DNA of 64,000 nt from JASDSY01 sp041441465 (GTDB lineage: Bacteria > Muiribacteriota > UBA9980). The notes under the pieces are model-generated. The model did no database searches. It was not told where the DNA came from and saw nothing but the letters and a program-made list of their open reading frames with translations. The stretch is from NCBI GenBank assembly GCA_041441465.1, contig JASDSY010000010.1:186001-250000 (forward strand). Direction: 5' to 3'. The translations under genes were made by a program, and so were the position numbers. Positions 50,061 to 59,842 of the stretch are shown here, piece by piece (position 1 is the first letter of the stretch; the number at the start of each line of letters is the position of its first letter).

Positions 50061-50498
50061 GCGGCTATAAACATTTTCAATAATCACGCCAATATCTTAT
50101 CTATAAATATCTGTAATCAAAGAATTTAAATAATGCTTTTAACGGCCTGTTAAATTTCAAAAGCGATTATTTAAAATTAAATTTATTTTTTCTGTCTGAA
50201 CTTTAATAATATGCTTTAAACGAGCCGTTCCCAAAACAAAAAACTTGTATTTTTTGTTATTATGTATTAAAATACTATCAAATAAAAAACAAGATTATTT
50301 TATGTTAAAAATCAAATAGATATTATTAAATTCATGGTTTATTTATCTTAAAGAAATTCAAAATAAACGCTTTTTTCACAACACTTAAAGCTGCTGATTT
50401 TAATCACTACAAAAAATTACCGCAATTTAAGTTAACCAGAAAAATGTAATAATAATTAAGCCATAGTTCTGGCATAAAAATATCAGAAGGAGAAATAA
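50061..50498 (+). other. 438-base AT-rich gap
   Basis: No gene is visible. A possible promoter TTGTAT (50245-50250), 17 bp, TAAAAT (50268-50273) lies far upstream of the exonuclease gene. A weak CCAGA/TCTGG pair (50436-50440 and 50468-50472) lies just before the ribosome-binding site (GAAGGAG, about 50484-50490). Otherwise I see nothing. Confidence 0.4.
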
Positions 50499-51299
50499 AT
50501 GCTGCCCGACGAGGAAATACTGAAGAAACGAAAAAATCTTGGCAAGGAAAAGCGTTCGCTTGACATGCTTTTCGGCCTTATCACCAAGGAAAAGCAGGAA
50601 GGCGTAAGCGCCGAATTTATAGTTGAAAACATTATGAAAATGCGTAATATCAAAGGCGAGCTGTGCCTGAAGCTCGCGCAAACGCATATAGGCGACGACC
50701 CGCGCTTTTTGTTTGACGGCCAGATATGCAAATTAAAATCGAAACCGTCGGCACGCGCTCTTTTTTCCGCACCGTCATACTGCGTAACCGATATCGAAAC
50801 AACCGGGCTTTCTCCTAAAACCGAAGCGATAATCGAACTTGCGGCCGTAAAAATAATTAACGATCAGGTCACTGAAACGTTTTGCTCGTTCGTTAATCCT
50901 GACGGACGCGAAATATCACCGGAAATAACGAAAATCACCGGAATAACCAACGAAATGGTCGCAAACGCCCCGGCTCTCGAAGAAGTGATACCGCGTTTTC
51001 TAGATTTTATAGGCGACTCTGTTTTTGTAGCGCATAACGCGCCGTTCGACCTTAGTTTCATAAACCGTTATTTGACCGATAAATATTCTCAAAAACTCGT
51101 AAATCCGATAATTTGCACGGTAAAGCTGGCTAAAATGATGTATCCGAACCTTGAATCGCACAGCCTAGAATCGCTTATAAGGTTTTTTAAAATTAAAGTC
51201 GATAACCGCCACAGGGCGCTCGATGACGCTAAAGCCTGCGGCGTAGTACTGGTGAAACTTCTTCAAATGATGCGGCAATCAGGCGCGCTTAAACAATAA
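50499..51299 (+). CDS. DEDDh 3'-5' exonuclease (DNA polymerase III epsilon-like)
   Basis: An N-terminal helical extension of about 85 residues, rich in Lys/Glu, precedes an epsilon-type exonuclease: ExoI YCVTDIETTGLSPKTEAIIE (D, E), ExoII VFVAHNAPFDLSFI (HNAPFD), and ExoIII HRALDDAKA with the catalytic His-Asp pair. It removes nucleotides from DNA 3' ends; whether it proofreads for Pol III or works in repair cannot be told because no dnaE or UvrC-like domain is attached. GAAGGAG is about nine bases from the ATG. It directly precedes the MoxR operon by 19 bases, so it may be the first gene of that unit. Confidence 0.9.
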   Translation: MLPDEEILKKRKNLGKEKRSLDMLFGLITKEKQEGVSAEFIVENIMKMRNIKGELCLKLAQTHIGDDPRFLFDGQICKLKSKPSARALFSAPSYCVTDIETTGLSPKTEAIIELAAVKIINDQVTETFCSFVNPDGREISPEITKITGITNEMVANAPALEEVIPRFLDFIGDSVFVAHNAPFDLSFINRYLTDKYSQKLVNPIICTVKLAKMMYPNLESHSLESLIRFFKIKVDNRHRALDDAKACGVVLVKLLQMMRQSGALKQ

Positions 51300-51318
51300 A
51301 AATCAAAAGGGTTAGAAT

Positions 51319-52263
51319 ATGGAATTTAAAAAAAGTTATGAAATAATTGAACGGGCGACAGCGAATATCGAAAAATCCATAGCGGGCAAACGCCAGATGA
51401 TTGAACTTGTAATGACAGGGCTTATAGCCAGGTCGCATGTATTGATAGAAGACGTTCCCGGCATCGGTAAAACAACGCTTGCAATGGCGCTCGCCAGAAC
51501 CATCGGCGGCGATTTCAGCCGTATACAGATGACAGCCGACCTTTTACCGGGCGATATAGTCGGCGGCCTCGCGTTCAACCCGAAAACACAAGATTTTGAA
51601 GTACGCTGGGGGCCTATCGTCGGCAATATAATATTATGCGACGAAATAAACAGAACTACTCCCAAAACACAGTCGGCACTGCTTGAATGTATGGCCGAAT
51701 CGCAGATTACAATCGACAAGCAGACACTTAATTTAAAGGACCCATTCATGGTAATCGCTACTCAAAACCCCTTTGAATATGAAGGCTGTTATAATCTCGG
51801 CGAATCACAAAAGGACAGGTTCATAATTTCATTTAAAATGGGCTACCCGGATTTTGAAAGCGAAAAGGCTATATTAAAAAACCATAACCGGGTGAATATC
51901 AGGCCAGAAGAACTGACAGCGGCCATAACGACCAATGATGTAATCCACCTTCAAAATACCGCGGAAAAAGTTAAAATCAGCGACGATGTGCTTGAATATA
52001 TTTTAAATATAGTCACCATGACCCGCAGCGACAAGCGTGTCGAAGTAGGTGCGTCCCCGCGCGGGGCTATATTATTAAAGCTGGCATCATGCGCTTATGC
52101 ACTTTTAAAAAACCGCAGCTATGTCATTTACGACGACGTTAAATATCTGGCCCCTTTCGTAATCGGCCACAGGCTTCAGCTTAACGCTGATCAGCCTGTC
52201 GAAACAGGTTTTTGTGAAAAAATAGTTTCGGAATGCGTAAATATGGTCGCTATAAAGGCATAG
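51319..52263 (+). CDS. MoxR-family AAA+ ATPase
   Basis: 314 residues with Walker A DVPGIGKTTLAMALA, Walker B ILCDEINRTTPKTQSALLE, the MoxR-typical RIQMTADLLPGDIVGG, sensor-1 ATQNPFEYEG, and the C-terminal lid SPRGAILLKLA. MoxR ATPases act as chaperones for VWA- or DUF58-type partners and help mature secreted or membrane complexes. The following genes, DUF58 and the transglutaminase, are its standard partners, so the role is inferred from this conserved trio. AAAAGGGTT precedes the ATG. Confidence 0.93.
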   Translation: MEFKKSYEIIERATANIEKSIAGKRQMIELVMTGLIARSHVLIEDVPGIGKTTLAMALARTIGGDFSRIQMTADLLPGDIVGGLAFNPKTQDFEVRWGPIVGNIILCDEINRTTPKTQSALLECMAESQITIDKQTLNLKDPFMVIATQNPFEYEGCYNLGESQKDRFIISFKMGYPDFESEKAILKNHNRVNIRPEELTAAITTNDVIHLQNTAEKVKISDDVLEYILNIVTMTRSDKRVEVGASPRGAILLKLASCAYALLKNRSYVIYDDVKYLAPFVIGHRLQLNADQPVETGFCEKIVSECVNMVAIKA

Positions 52264-52371
52264 TCCGACGCCTTACATTATAAATTTGCCTGAAGACATA
52301 AAAAGCGAATAAATAAAATCAAAATAAATAAATTATGATATATTAAAAATGATGAGTCAGGGTTTTAATAA

Positions 52372-53535
52372 ATGAGATTATTTTTCTGGATAATATGGTT
52401 TTTTGTTTTCACCGCCGCCATAAATACCGGCAATAATCTTTTTTACCTTGTATTTTCAGTATGCACCGCTTTTATGCTGACACCGCGCTATGCCGCAATG
52501 TCAGGACTAAAAAATATAAAAGTTTCAAGGTCATTTCCTTACGTCATAAACGCCGGAAGCGAGTATACGGTTCCTGTCGCAATCGCCAACGGCTCAAAAT
52601 CGGACAAATTTTTTCTTAAAATCGACGAGTCAATAAACGGCGCCGTCCCGTGCGGGCCTGACACAATCTTTTGCCTGAAACCATTTTCAAGCGTTTCATT
52701 TGATTTTAAATTCAAATTCGCATCGCGCGGGCCGGTAAATATAGAGTGTTCAAAAATATATTCCAAACTGCCTCTTTTAATGAAAGAAAAATCGATAACA
52801 ATTGATAATTGCTGTAAATTAATAGTATTTCCTAAAGTCCCCGACGTCAAATTTAAAATTTCAGGCTCGTTTATTCAAAAACGCAGCAAATTAAAAACCG
52901 TAAGTTCTTATTCTGACGACTTCGCAGGTTTTAAAAATTATCAGACTTCCGACACCATAAGAAAAATCAACTGGCATCATTACGTGGTTACCCGTGACCT
53001 TTTCGTGGCCAAATATGAGCAGACTCAGGCCACAAGCTACAACGTAATATTATTCCTGCCCGCAGATTCCCAAAATTGCCCCGACTGCTATGAAGCCGCG
53101 ATAAGCGCCGCCGCGGGCATTATTTCGACGCTTATTAAAAGCAAGATCGAATTCAAGCTTATTACTGTTTCCGGAAAAATCATGTCGATCGATTCCAAAT
53201 ATTCAAATTTAAATAAAATAATGACACACCTCGCGCTTTTATCCGGAACATACAATATCAGCCGCAATACCATTCATAAAGTGCGAAGCCTCGCGCCCGG
53301 CCATTCTAAAATGATAGTAGTGACATCTTCGCATTTTAACGGACTCGAAACGTTTTTTAAAATACACGAAGAAACTTTAAGCAGCGCGTTGATATTTAAA
53401 AAAACGTCCGAAACAGAAAGTGCAGCGCCGGCCGATACCGCGGAATGTTCAGAAAAATATGCCCGCAGATTTAAAAGCGCTTGCGGAATTTACGAACTGT
53501 CTCCCGCGTTTTCAGTAAAGGCGGTCAATTTATGA
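52372..53535 (+). CDS. DUF58 (VWA-like) membrane protein
   Basis: 387 residues. Two hydrophobic N-terminal helices (about 3-20 and 24-42) are followed by a beta-rich segment and then the DUF58 signature FAGFKNYQTSDTIRKINWHH and DLFVAKYEQTQA, then a von Willebrand A-like fold lacking obvious MIDAS perfection. It works with MoxR and the transglutaminase, but its molecular activity is not established. AGGG lies about 11 bases before the ATG. It overlaps the next gene by four bases (ATGA), indicating translational coupling. Confidence 0.9.
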   Translation: MRLFFWIIWFFVFTAAINTGNNLFYLVFSVCTAFMLTPRYAAMSGLKNIKVSRSFPYVINAGSEYTVPVAIANGSKSDKFFLKIDESINGAVPCGPDTIFCLKPFSSVSFDFKFKFASRGPVNIECSKIYSKLPLLMKEKSITIDNCCKLIVFPKVPDVKFKISGSFIQKRSKLKTVSSYSDDFAGFKNYQTSDTIRKINWHHYVVTRDLFVAKYEQTQATSYNVILFLPADSQNCPDCYEAAISAAAGIISTLIKSKIEFKLITVSGKIMSIDSKYSNLNKIMTHLALLSGTYNISRNTIHKVRSLAPGHSKMIVVTSSHFNGLETFFKIHEETLSSALIFKKTSETESAAPADTAECSEKYARRFKSACGIYELSPAFSVKAVNL

Positions 53536-55718
53536 AAAATATCATTGAAATATTTAAAAATAAAATTTACGTTTCAAGCGTATTAATGACTGTATTCATG
53601 ATATTTTTGCCGCTTTACGAAAAATATGCGCAGCGGTTTTTCTGGGCGTCGTTATACGCGCTGGGAGTTGTATTTTACGCCGTATGCGTCAAGGACCATA
53701 AATTCTCGAAATCTTTCCTTTTCACGGTAAGGGTACTTTCATTTTTATATGTCGGCTTTTTGAGCACACGGTATAATATGGAATTCGCAGTCATAGGCTT
53801 TCTGACAATTTACCAGATAACAAGACTTATGGACCGGGCGTTTTTCGCAAATTATATAATGACTTTCTTTATCAATTTAATAATTTTATTCCTCGCGCTT
53901 CCAAACCACAGCGGTATTTTAATCATTTTTTATATTTTAGGCTTCATTACGCTGTCAATAAACTTTCTTGCCGTACTCACTCTGGATTTTCATAAAAACA
54001 GTTTCTATAATCCTGCGGAAAGTGAAATTACCCGGCTGGAACTTATTAAATTTACAATAAAACACTATGGAAGTTATGTTCTGGTTTTCACTATATTGAT
54101 TTTCATATTAATTCCGCGTATAAAGCTTGATTTTTTCAGGCCGGGCGCTTTTTATTTCAGCGGTCTGTCATCGGTTTTTAATTTTCAGAGCATCGAAAAT
54201 ATAAAGCAATCAGACACCGTAGTAATGCGCGTCACGCTCGACCATAATTACAGCAGCTATTATAAAATGAAAGCATATAACAGGTACTCCGCGACACGGC
54301 GCGAATGGCTCGCGACTAATTTCGGCGGACGCAGGATTTACCCCGACGGCGAAAATAAATTTATAATAAATAATGATACCAAAAGCATTTCGATTTCTAA
54401 CGGCCGTGAAATCAACGCCGTTTATTATATCAAATATAATCCTGACGGCTTTATCCCGCATATTTATCATCCCTTAAGCATAGAAGCAAAGTTAAGGTCC
54501 ATCTATACCGATATTACCGAAAATATATATATGAACGAAAACGAAAGCACTATTAAAGTAAAATCATATTTAGTCAACCCGGACGAGGAAATATTAAGAA
54601 AATCAGGAAATAAAGACCCGAAGCGGGTATTCTTTTATTTTACTATGTTCGATGAAAAAAAGCTTTACCGAATAAAAAATATCGCCGAACGCGTAACCAG
54701 AAACGAAAAAACACGTTATGATAAGGTCGCAGCCATCGAAAATTATTTAAAAAATAATTTTAAGTATTCGCTCAATGTCGGCGATTTATATGATGAATAC
54801 CGCGAATCGCCTTACGATCCGAATGAAGTATTTTTGACTTTCATAAAAACTGGACATTGTGAATTTTTCGCTTCCGCCATGACTTTGATGTGCCAGTCGC
54901 TCGGCATCCCTGCCCGCCTTGTAAGCGGTTACGCCTCGCCCGAATATAACGAAAACGGAAATTATTTCGTAATCAAAAATTCCGACGCGCACGCATGGGT
55001 CGAGGTATATTTCCCGGAAATAGGGTTTATAAGTTTCGATCCGACTCCGGCCGGCGACGATTCCGCGAAATCTAAAAACATGATTGCCGCGCTTTTTGGC
55101 AAGTATCTCGACAATTTTAATTTTTATATCGAAAATTATGTTTCATATTACAGCAATGAATATGTATTCATGGCTGCCGCGTTTATTTATGACGGCATGA
55201 GCTATTATGCGCGCCTGGCCGCCGCACCGTTTAAAAATATCGCCGAAGCTAATGAAGCGGCGTACCGCTTGACCGGCGCTTCTTTTCACGCAAGATTCGG
55301 CCGAAAACTTCTGGAACTCTGGTTATTCATGGCATTATTCCTGTGGTTCATACTGGCCGGAAGATTTAAAGCAAATATTTTCAAGGCTCTTTCAGGATTA
55401 TTCGGCGCCGAAAAAAGCCTGAGGCTCATAAAAATCGCCACACTGAACTTAAATTCAGTCAGCCGGGAAAATTTCTATTCAAGGTTCCTGAAAGTATTCG
55501 CAAAGATCGGCATTCAAAAAAACAGCCATGAAACGCCTTATGAATTTTATAAAAAAATATCCGGCTTAAACAAATTCGACTCAAAAATCATGGATAATTG
55601 CCTTAAAATATCCGATTATTTTTATTTGGCAAATTGTGCCGGACAAACGCTTAACCGCGAAGAGTTATGGCAAATCGAGACAATGATCATGGAAATATCA
55701 GCGAAAATAAAAAATTAA
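53532..55718 (+). CDS. TgpA-like membrane transglutaminase
   Basis: The ATG at 53532 overlaps the DUF58 stop; earlier starts inside DUF58 would be artefacts. About six hydrophobic helices fill roughly 15-210. The extracytoplasmic part carries the transglutaminase core with the Cys-His-Asp triad: TGHCEFFASAMTLMCQSLG (Cys), SDAHAWVEVYFPEIGF (His) and SFDPTPAG (Asp). A further helix near 605-625 and a cytoplasmic DUF4129-like tail follow. TgpA-type proteins are essential for envelope integrity in some bacteria and may cross-link or hydrolyse amide bonds. It is the last gene of the MoxR - DUF58 - TgpA set. Confidence 0.93.
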   Translation: MKNIIEIFKNKIYVSSVLMTVFMIFLPLYEKYAQRFFWASLYALGVVFYAVCVKDHKFSKSFLFTVRVLSFLYVGFLSTRYNMEFAVIGFLTIYQITRLMDRAFFANYIMTFFINLIILFLALPNHSGILIIFYILGFITLSINFLAVLTLDFHKNSFYNPAESEITRLELIKFTIKHYGSYVLVFTILIFILIPRIKLDFFRPGAFYFSGLSSVFNFQSIENIKQSDTVVMRVTLDHNYSSYYKMKAYNRYSATRREWLATNFGGRRIYPDGENKFIINNDTKSISISNGREINAVYYIKYNPDGFIPHIYHPLSIEAKLRSIYTDITENIYMNENESTIKVKSYLVNPDEEILRKSGNKDPKRVFFYFTMFDEKKLYRIKNIAERVTRNEKTRYDKVAAIENYLKNNFKYSLNVGDLYDEYRESPYDPNEVFLTFIKTGHCEFFASAMTLMCQSLGIPARLVSGYASPEYNENGNYFVIKNSDAHAWVEVYFPEIGFISFDPTPAGDDSAKSKNMIAALFGKYLDNFNFYIENYVSYYSNEYVFMAAAFIYDGMSYYARLAAAPFKNIAEANEAAYRLTGASFHARFGRKLLELWLFMALFLWFILAGRFKANIFKALSGLFGAEKSLRLIKIATLNLNSVSRENFYSRFLKVFAKIGIQKNSHETPYEFYKKISGLNKFDSKIMDNCLKISDYFYLANCAGQTLNREELWQIETMIMEISAKIKN

Positions 55719-55742
55719 AATTATAAAGAAGGGAGCATTAAA

Positions 55743-56474
55743 TTGAAATCTACTTTAAAAACAATAATTTTTGATATGGGCGGCACGCTTTTAGATTATG
55801 ATCCCGTTCCGGAGGCTGAAATCAGGATCATTCGAAATAAGCTCATAAGGGACTTTTTCGCGGTGAAAGGTTATCAATTTACCCCGGAACAGATCGATGA
55901 ACATTTATTGATACCTTATTACGAAACCGACTGCCGGCATGCAGAAAAAACATGCGAAGAAGTAAAACTTATCGAAAGGATAAAAAAGGGAATAAGCGGC
56001 TTGAAAGTTTACGAGGATTATTCGCTGTGGATAGTAAAACTGCTTCATAAATCACTGAAGGATAATTTAATAGTATATGACGGCTCGCTAAATACGCTCG
56101 AAAAACTGAGCGGCAAATATGAACTCGGGCTAATATCGAACACTACGATCCCCGGCGTTTATTTCGCCGGCGACCTGGAAGAGCTTGGAATGGCAAAATA
56201 TTTCAAGCACATGCTCTTTACGGCGGACACATATTATAGAAAACCGCACTCGCTCGTTTTCAACCTGATGCTTAACTTTTTAAAAATAAAACAACCGCAG
56301 GAAGCTTTATACGTCGGCGATTCTTTTAAAAATGACGTTTACGGCCCGGCCGCGCTCGGCATGAAAACAGCCTGGATTAATCCTAAAAATAAGCCTATAC
56401 CGGATGAATTTAATGACGTAAAACCCGACCTTATTATAAATTCAGTAAGCGATCTTTGCGGCATATTACTGTGA
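55743..56474 (+). CDS. HAD-superfamily hydrolase
   Basis: 243 residues. Motif I is FDMGGTLLDYDP (nucleophile Asp11; the second acid of DxDx[TV] is Gly, as in the FDMGGT subgroup), motif II is ISNTT, the motif III lysine lies in YRKPHSLVFN, and motif IV is YVGDSFKNDVYG. The cap region (about 20-100) is helical. It is probably a phosphatase for a small phosphorylated metabolite; the substrate is not predictable. TTG at 55743 is preceded by GGGAG seven bases away. It lies 24 bases after the transglutaminase gene and ends before a strong bidirectional terminator. Confidence 0.88.
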   Translation: MKSTLKTIIFDMGGTLLDYDPVPEAEIRIIRNKLIRDFFAVKGYQFTPEQIDEHLLIPYYETDCRHAEKTCEEVKLIERIKKGISGLKVYEDYSLWIVKLLHKSLKDNLIVYDGSLNTLEKLSGKYELGLISNTTIPGVYFAGDLEELGMAKYFKHMLFTADTYYRKPHSLVFNLMLNFLKIKQPQEALYVGDSFKNDVYGPAALGMKTAWINPKNKPIPDEFNDVKPDLIINSVSDLCGILL

Positions 56475-56606
56475 AATAAACAGCTTTCCTTATTGACTCG
56501 AATTTCACGTAATAAATATACTATAAAATCAATAATGTTAGTCGTTTTTCATTCAGTCGACCTGTCAAAGAATATTTTTTATTGCAAAATCAGAATAAAC
56601 GCTGAT

Positions 56607-56645
56607 AAAAAACGGCCCGCTTAATCTTAAGTCAGGCCGTTTTTT
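56607..56645. terminator. Bidirectional terminator
   Basis: AAAAAACGGCC (56607-56617) and GGCCGTTTTTT (56635-56645) form a perfect 11-bp stem with A and T tails. It lies between the HAD gene and the minus-strand HTH-TPR gene. Confidence 0.85.
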
Positions 56646-56714
56646 ATTTTTATAAAATTAATCGCATGTGCGATTTATTAGTCAGCGTTTTTTTCAGCAA
56701 ATAGCAGGCGCGGA

Positions 56715-57182
56715 TTATTCTTTTGAGCTGAAGTAAGTGCCAAGAGCCTTTTGGCATATAGTTATCTGATATGTCGCCTCATCTCGCCATTCGCCTTTAG
56801 AATTAAGTTTCAGGGCCTTTCTTAATTCAAATTCCGCTTCCGCCCACTTTTCAAGCTTTACAAGCGAGTACCCGTAATAAAAATGAGCGTCAGGGCTTTT
56901 AGGCTCCAGCAGCAGCGACTCGCGGATTACCTTGCGCGATTCCTCGTAATTTTTTTCACGTATCTGCAATTTCGCCTTTTCGCGAAGCGTTTCAGCCTGG
57001 ATCATTTTCTGTTCGCCCTGCTCGACGTTCAATTCATTAACCCAATTGTCTATATCGCTTCTTTTATATTTTAAGAATTCACCCAGTTTAAATGAAGGCG
57101 GCGGCGGGAAGAACCCATTGACCGTCTCCATATTTACACCAAGATATTCGGCAAGCTCTTCGACACTCATGTACTCTTTCAT
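56715..57182 (-). CDS. Excisionase-like HTH fused to TPR repeats
   Basis: 155 residues. Residues 1-52 match the MerR/excisionase-type HTH_17 fold: YMSVEELAEYLGVNMETVNG, then a wing containing PPPPSFKLGEFLKYKRSDI and DNWV. Residues about 60-150 form two or three TPR helix pairs (LREKAKLQIREKNYEESRKV, AHFYYGYSLVKLEKWAEAEF). A DNA-binding head on a protein-binding tail suggests a small regulator or adaptor, but neither DNA site nor partner is known. It starts four bases after the stop of the 5'-nucleotidase gene (same strand), so it is the second gene of that unit. Confidence 0.75.
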   Translation of the reverse strand: MKEYMSVEELAEYLGVNMETVNGFFPPPPSFKLGEFLKYKRSDIDNWVNELNVEQGEQKMIQAETLREKAKLQIREKNYEESRKVIRESLLLEPKSPDAHFYYGYSLVKLEKWAEAEFELRKALKLNSKGEWRDEATYQITICQKALGTYFSSKE

Positions 57183-57186
57183 AATA

Positions 57187-58800
57187 TTATTTTATCCTTC
57201 CGTCTGTTTTTATATCGATTTTTTGCAAGCGTTTTACAGCTTCGATCAAAAGGTCTGAAATTTTCATACCGTCAGTAACCCTGACCGGCGCGTTAGCGAA
57301 CATATTAAAACCGTCGCCGCCGGCTGCCGTAAAATCGCTCATAGCTATATCATATAATGAATTATCATTCAGCGGCTGCCCGTTAATAAGAAGCTCCTCG
57401 ACTTTGCCGTCGCGGTATGTCACTTTGACGCTTTTAGAAACCTGTAAAAATCCGCCGAAATTTCCTTTTAATTTCCTTTTCGCCACAAATTCAAATGCGC
57501 TTCTAATTATGCTGCCCTTTAAAGTCAATTTAATAATCATATTATCGAAAGGAAAAACATTTATACAATCGGCTACGGTAATTTTTCCCTGATTGATGCT
57601 GCTTCTGATTCCGCCGCCGTTTATTATCGCCAGATCCGATTTCGTATGTTCCATCATCGCGTCTGTTATAAAATCTCCGAGGTTGCTTTCCTGATTGCGC
57701 GTCTCTTTGCCGCCGATAAGAGGAGTCACCGCTTCGCCGATTACGGTTTTTACTTTTTCATCGAGTTTTAACTTATAGCCGTCAATTATTTTCTGAATCT
57801 CAGGATCGCGCGCCACCGATTTATCAAGCCTGATAAGCTGGCCGTTCACCAGGCGCCATTTTTTCTTAGTCTTAGAATACGCCATATTGACTTCGCCTAC
57901 ATATTCCATTTTTTCGTATGCCTGATTAATAACTACCTGTTTGCCTTTTGAAGTCCTCATAACGACCGGCGTAACAAGAAGCGAATGCGAATGACCGCCG
58001 ATAATCAGATCAATTTCGGGAACCAATTCGGCAAGTTCAAGGTCTTCCTTCAATCCCATGTGCGAAAGGACTATAATTATATCTGCTTTTTCACGAGCCT
58101 CGCGGACTATAGGCGAAATAGCCTCGATAGGGTCTACTATTTGAACATCGACAAGGCTTTTTATATTTACAAGCGTAAAAAGATCTTTGGTTATCAATCC
58201 GATAACAGCAACCCTTAAACCGCCGACTTCCTTTATAATATATGGTTTTATCTTATTTTGCTCAGCCGGATATGTTTTGCCGAATATGACATTCGAATTG
58301 ACTACGTCGAAATTCGTTTTGGCAATCGCTTCCAAAAGCCATTTCGGACCGTCATCGAATTCATGGTTGCCTATCGTCATCGCGTCATAACCGATCTTAT
58401 TCATGCATTCGAAATCAGCGATGCCTTTAAAAAAATTAAAAAACAATGTTCCCTGAAAAACGTCGCCGGCCGATAAAAGAAGAGTATTTTTCTCTTTCGC
58501 CCTGATTTCTTTGACAATTGTCGCAAGCCGGGCAAAACTGCCGACCTCTTCGGTTTCCGTGGTAGAATTCGCGGTATTTACGGTAAGCCCGTCGACATGC
58601 GCGTGCGTATCATTAGTATGAAGCACTTTCAACAGCACCTCATCGGATTCAAGCGCCGCCTGGTTTTGCGTTTCGGCCAGCGCACTCCGGATATCCGGCG
58701 TAAATGCCGGAACCATAAAAGTAACGACTGAAAATATTGATAATGTAAGAAAAAACTTTAGTAAAAAATTATTCCTGCTTTTAGTACGATTCATGAACAA
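57187..58800 (-). CDS. Exported UshA-type 5'-nucleotidase/2',3'-cyclic phosphodiesterase
   Basis: 537 residues. A signal peptide spans about 1-42. The N-terminal metallophosphatase domain has HTNDTHAHVDG, SAGDVFQGTLF, GNHEFDDGP, LSHMGLKED and IGGHSH, a full set of metal ligands. The C-terminal 5'-nucleotidase domain has NLGDFITDAMM, INGGGIRSSINQGKIT, FPFDNMII and TAAGGDGFNMF. It degrades extracellular nucleotides for phosphate and nucleoside uptake. TTG at 58800 with GAGGGG upstream is the likely start; ATG 58794 is possible. Downstream in the same unit is the HTH-TPR gene. Confidence 0.93.
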   Translation of the reverse strand: MFMNRTKSRNNFLLKFFLTLSIFSVVTFMVPAFTPDIRSALAETQNQAALESDEVLLKVLHTNDTHAHVDGLTVNTANSTTETEEVGSFARLATIVKEIRAKEKNTLLLSAGDVFQGTLFFNFFKGIADFECMNKIGYDAMTIGNHEFDDGPKWLLEAIAKTNFDVVNSNVIFGKTYPAEQNKIKPYIIKEVGGLRVAVIGLITKDLFTLVNIKSLVDVQIVDPIEAISPIVREAREKADIIIVLSHMGLKEDLELAELVPEIDLIIGGHSHSLLVTPVVMRTSKGKQVVINQAYEKMEYVGEVNMAYSKTKKKWRLVNGQLIRLDKSVARDPEIQKIIDGYKLKLDEKVKTVIGEAVTPLIGGKETRNQESNLGDFITDAMMEHTKSDLAIINGGGIRSSINQGKITVADCINVFPFDNMIIKLTLKGSIIRSAFEFVAKRKLKGNFGGFLQVSKSVKVTYRDGKVEELLINGQPLNDNSLYDIAMSDFTAAGGDGFNMFANAPVRVTDGMKISDLLIEAVKRLQKIDIKTDGRIK

Positions 58801-58886
58801 TACACCATGCCCCTCTTAAACTTAACTTATATTTTTATTTTTTACATAATGACTTAAAAAATAACATTTTGAGTAAATCGGATAAT

Positions 58887-59822
58887 TTAATTTTCAAACA
58901 TTGAAAGATAGCGTTCGGTAGCGTCGGGAAATAAAGTAAAAATATTGTATATTCTGCGGTCATCGCAAGCTGCGTTTTGGGCTATTTTGAAAGCAGCGCA
59001 AGCAGCCGCTCCGGAAGAAATACCGGCCATTATTCCCTCATTCGCCGAAAGCTTCCGGCAGTATTCAAAAGCCTCTTCGTTCGTAATTTTCATAATTTCA
59101 TCAATAATTTTAGTATTCAAAACGCCCGGAATAAAACCGGCACCGATCCCCTGTATTTTATGCGGCCCTGGCTGTCCTCCCGAAAGGACCGGCGAACTTG
59201 CCGGCTCAACCGCGAAGGTCCTGACACCGGGATAAAATTTCTTTATGACTTCAGAAACACCGGTAAGGGTACCGCCGGTGCCGACTCCAAAAACGAGCGC
59301 ATCAGGTTTTATCGAATATTGGTTCATAAACGAAAGAAACTCCACGGCAGTTGTCTTGCGGTGTACTTCCGGATTCGCCGGATTATTAAACTGCTGCGGC
59401 ATGAAATATTTTTCAGAATCGCCATTGCATATACTTTCTGCCGTTTCAACAGCGCCTTTCATTCCCTTGGCACCGTCGCTTAAAATTATTTCAGCGCCGA
59501 GATGCTTTAATATTTTACGCCTTTCGATCGACATAGTTTCCGGCATAACCAGCTTGATTTTAAATTTAAGCGCAGCGCATACCAGCGCCAGGCCGATACC
59601 GGTATTGCCCGAAGTCGGCTCGATCACAGTCGTATCTGGTTTAATAAGTCCCTTTTCAACCCCGGCCACGATCATTGCGTAAGCGACGCGGTCCTTGACT
59701 GAAAATCCAGGATTACTGGACTCGATTTTAGCATAAATATTAACATTTTGAGTTAGCGATGAAAAAATGCGCACAATCGGTGTATTACCGATTCTTGCCA
59801 GCACAGGGGCGGATAAGTTCAT
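58887..59822 (-). CDS. cysK: Cysteine synthase (O-acetylserine sulfhydrylase)
   Basis: 311 residues from ATG 59822, chosen because GGAGG lies six bases upstream; the reading frame extends 23 codons further but overlaps the neighbouring gene. The PLP-binding lysine is K43 in PGFSVKDRVA. TSGNTGIGLALV binds the substrate, GTGGTLTGV binds the cofactor phosphate, and the C-terminal ISSGAAACAA is typical. It makes cysteine from O-acetylserine and sulfide. It lies 20 bases downstream of the small exported-protein gene and may share its transcript. No cysE is in the window. Confidence 0.95.
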   Translation of the reverse strand: MNLSAPVLARIGNTPIVRIFSSLTQNVNIYAKIESSNPGFSVKDRVAYAMIVAGVEKGLIKPDTTVIEPTSGNTGIGLALVCAALKFKIKLVMPETMSIERRKILKHLGAEIILSDGAKGMKGAVETAESICNGDSEKYFMPQQFNNPANPEVHRKTTAVEFLSFMNQYSIKPDALVFGVGTGGTLTGVSEVIKKFYPGVRTFAVEPASSPVLSGGQPGPHKIQGIGAGFIPGVLNTKIIDEIMKITNEEAFEYCRKLSANEGIMAGISSGAAACAAFKIAQNAACDDRRIYNIFTLFPDATERYLSMFEN

Positions 59823-59842
59823 TGGACACCTCCATTGACGTT

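Noticed and set aside
53481..53531. A longer transglutaminase start inside the DUF58 gene
   Set aside because: The 4-base ATGA overlap at 53532 is the typical coupled start, and the added residues would sit inside the preceding gene's reading frame region without a site.
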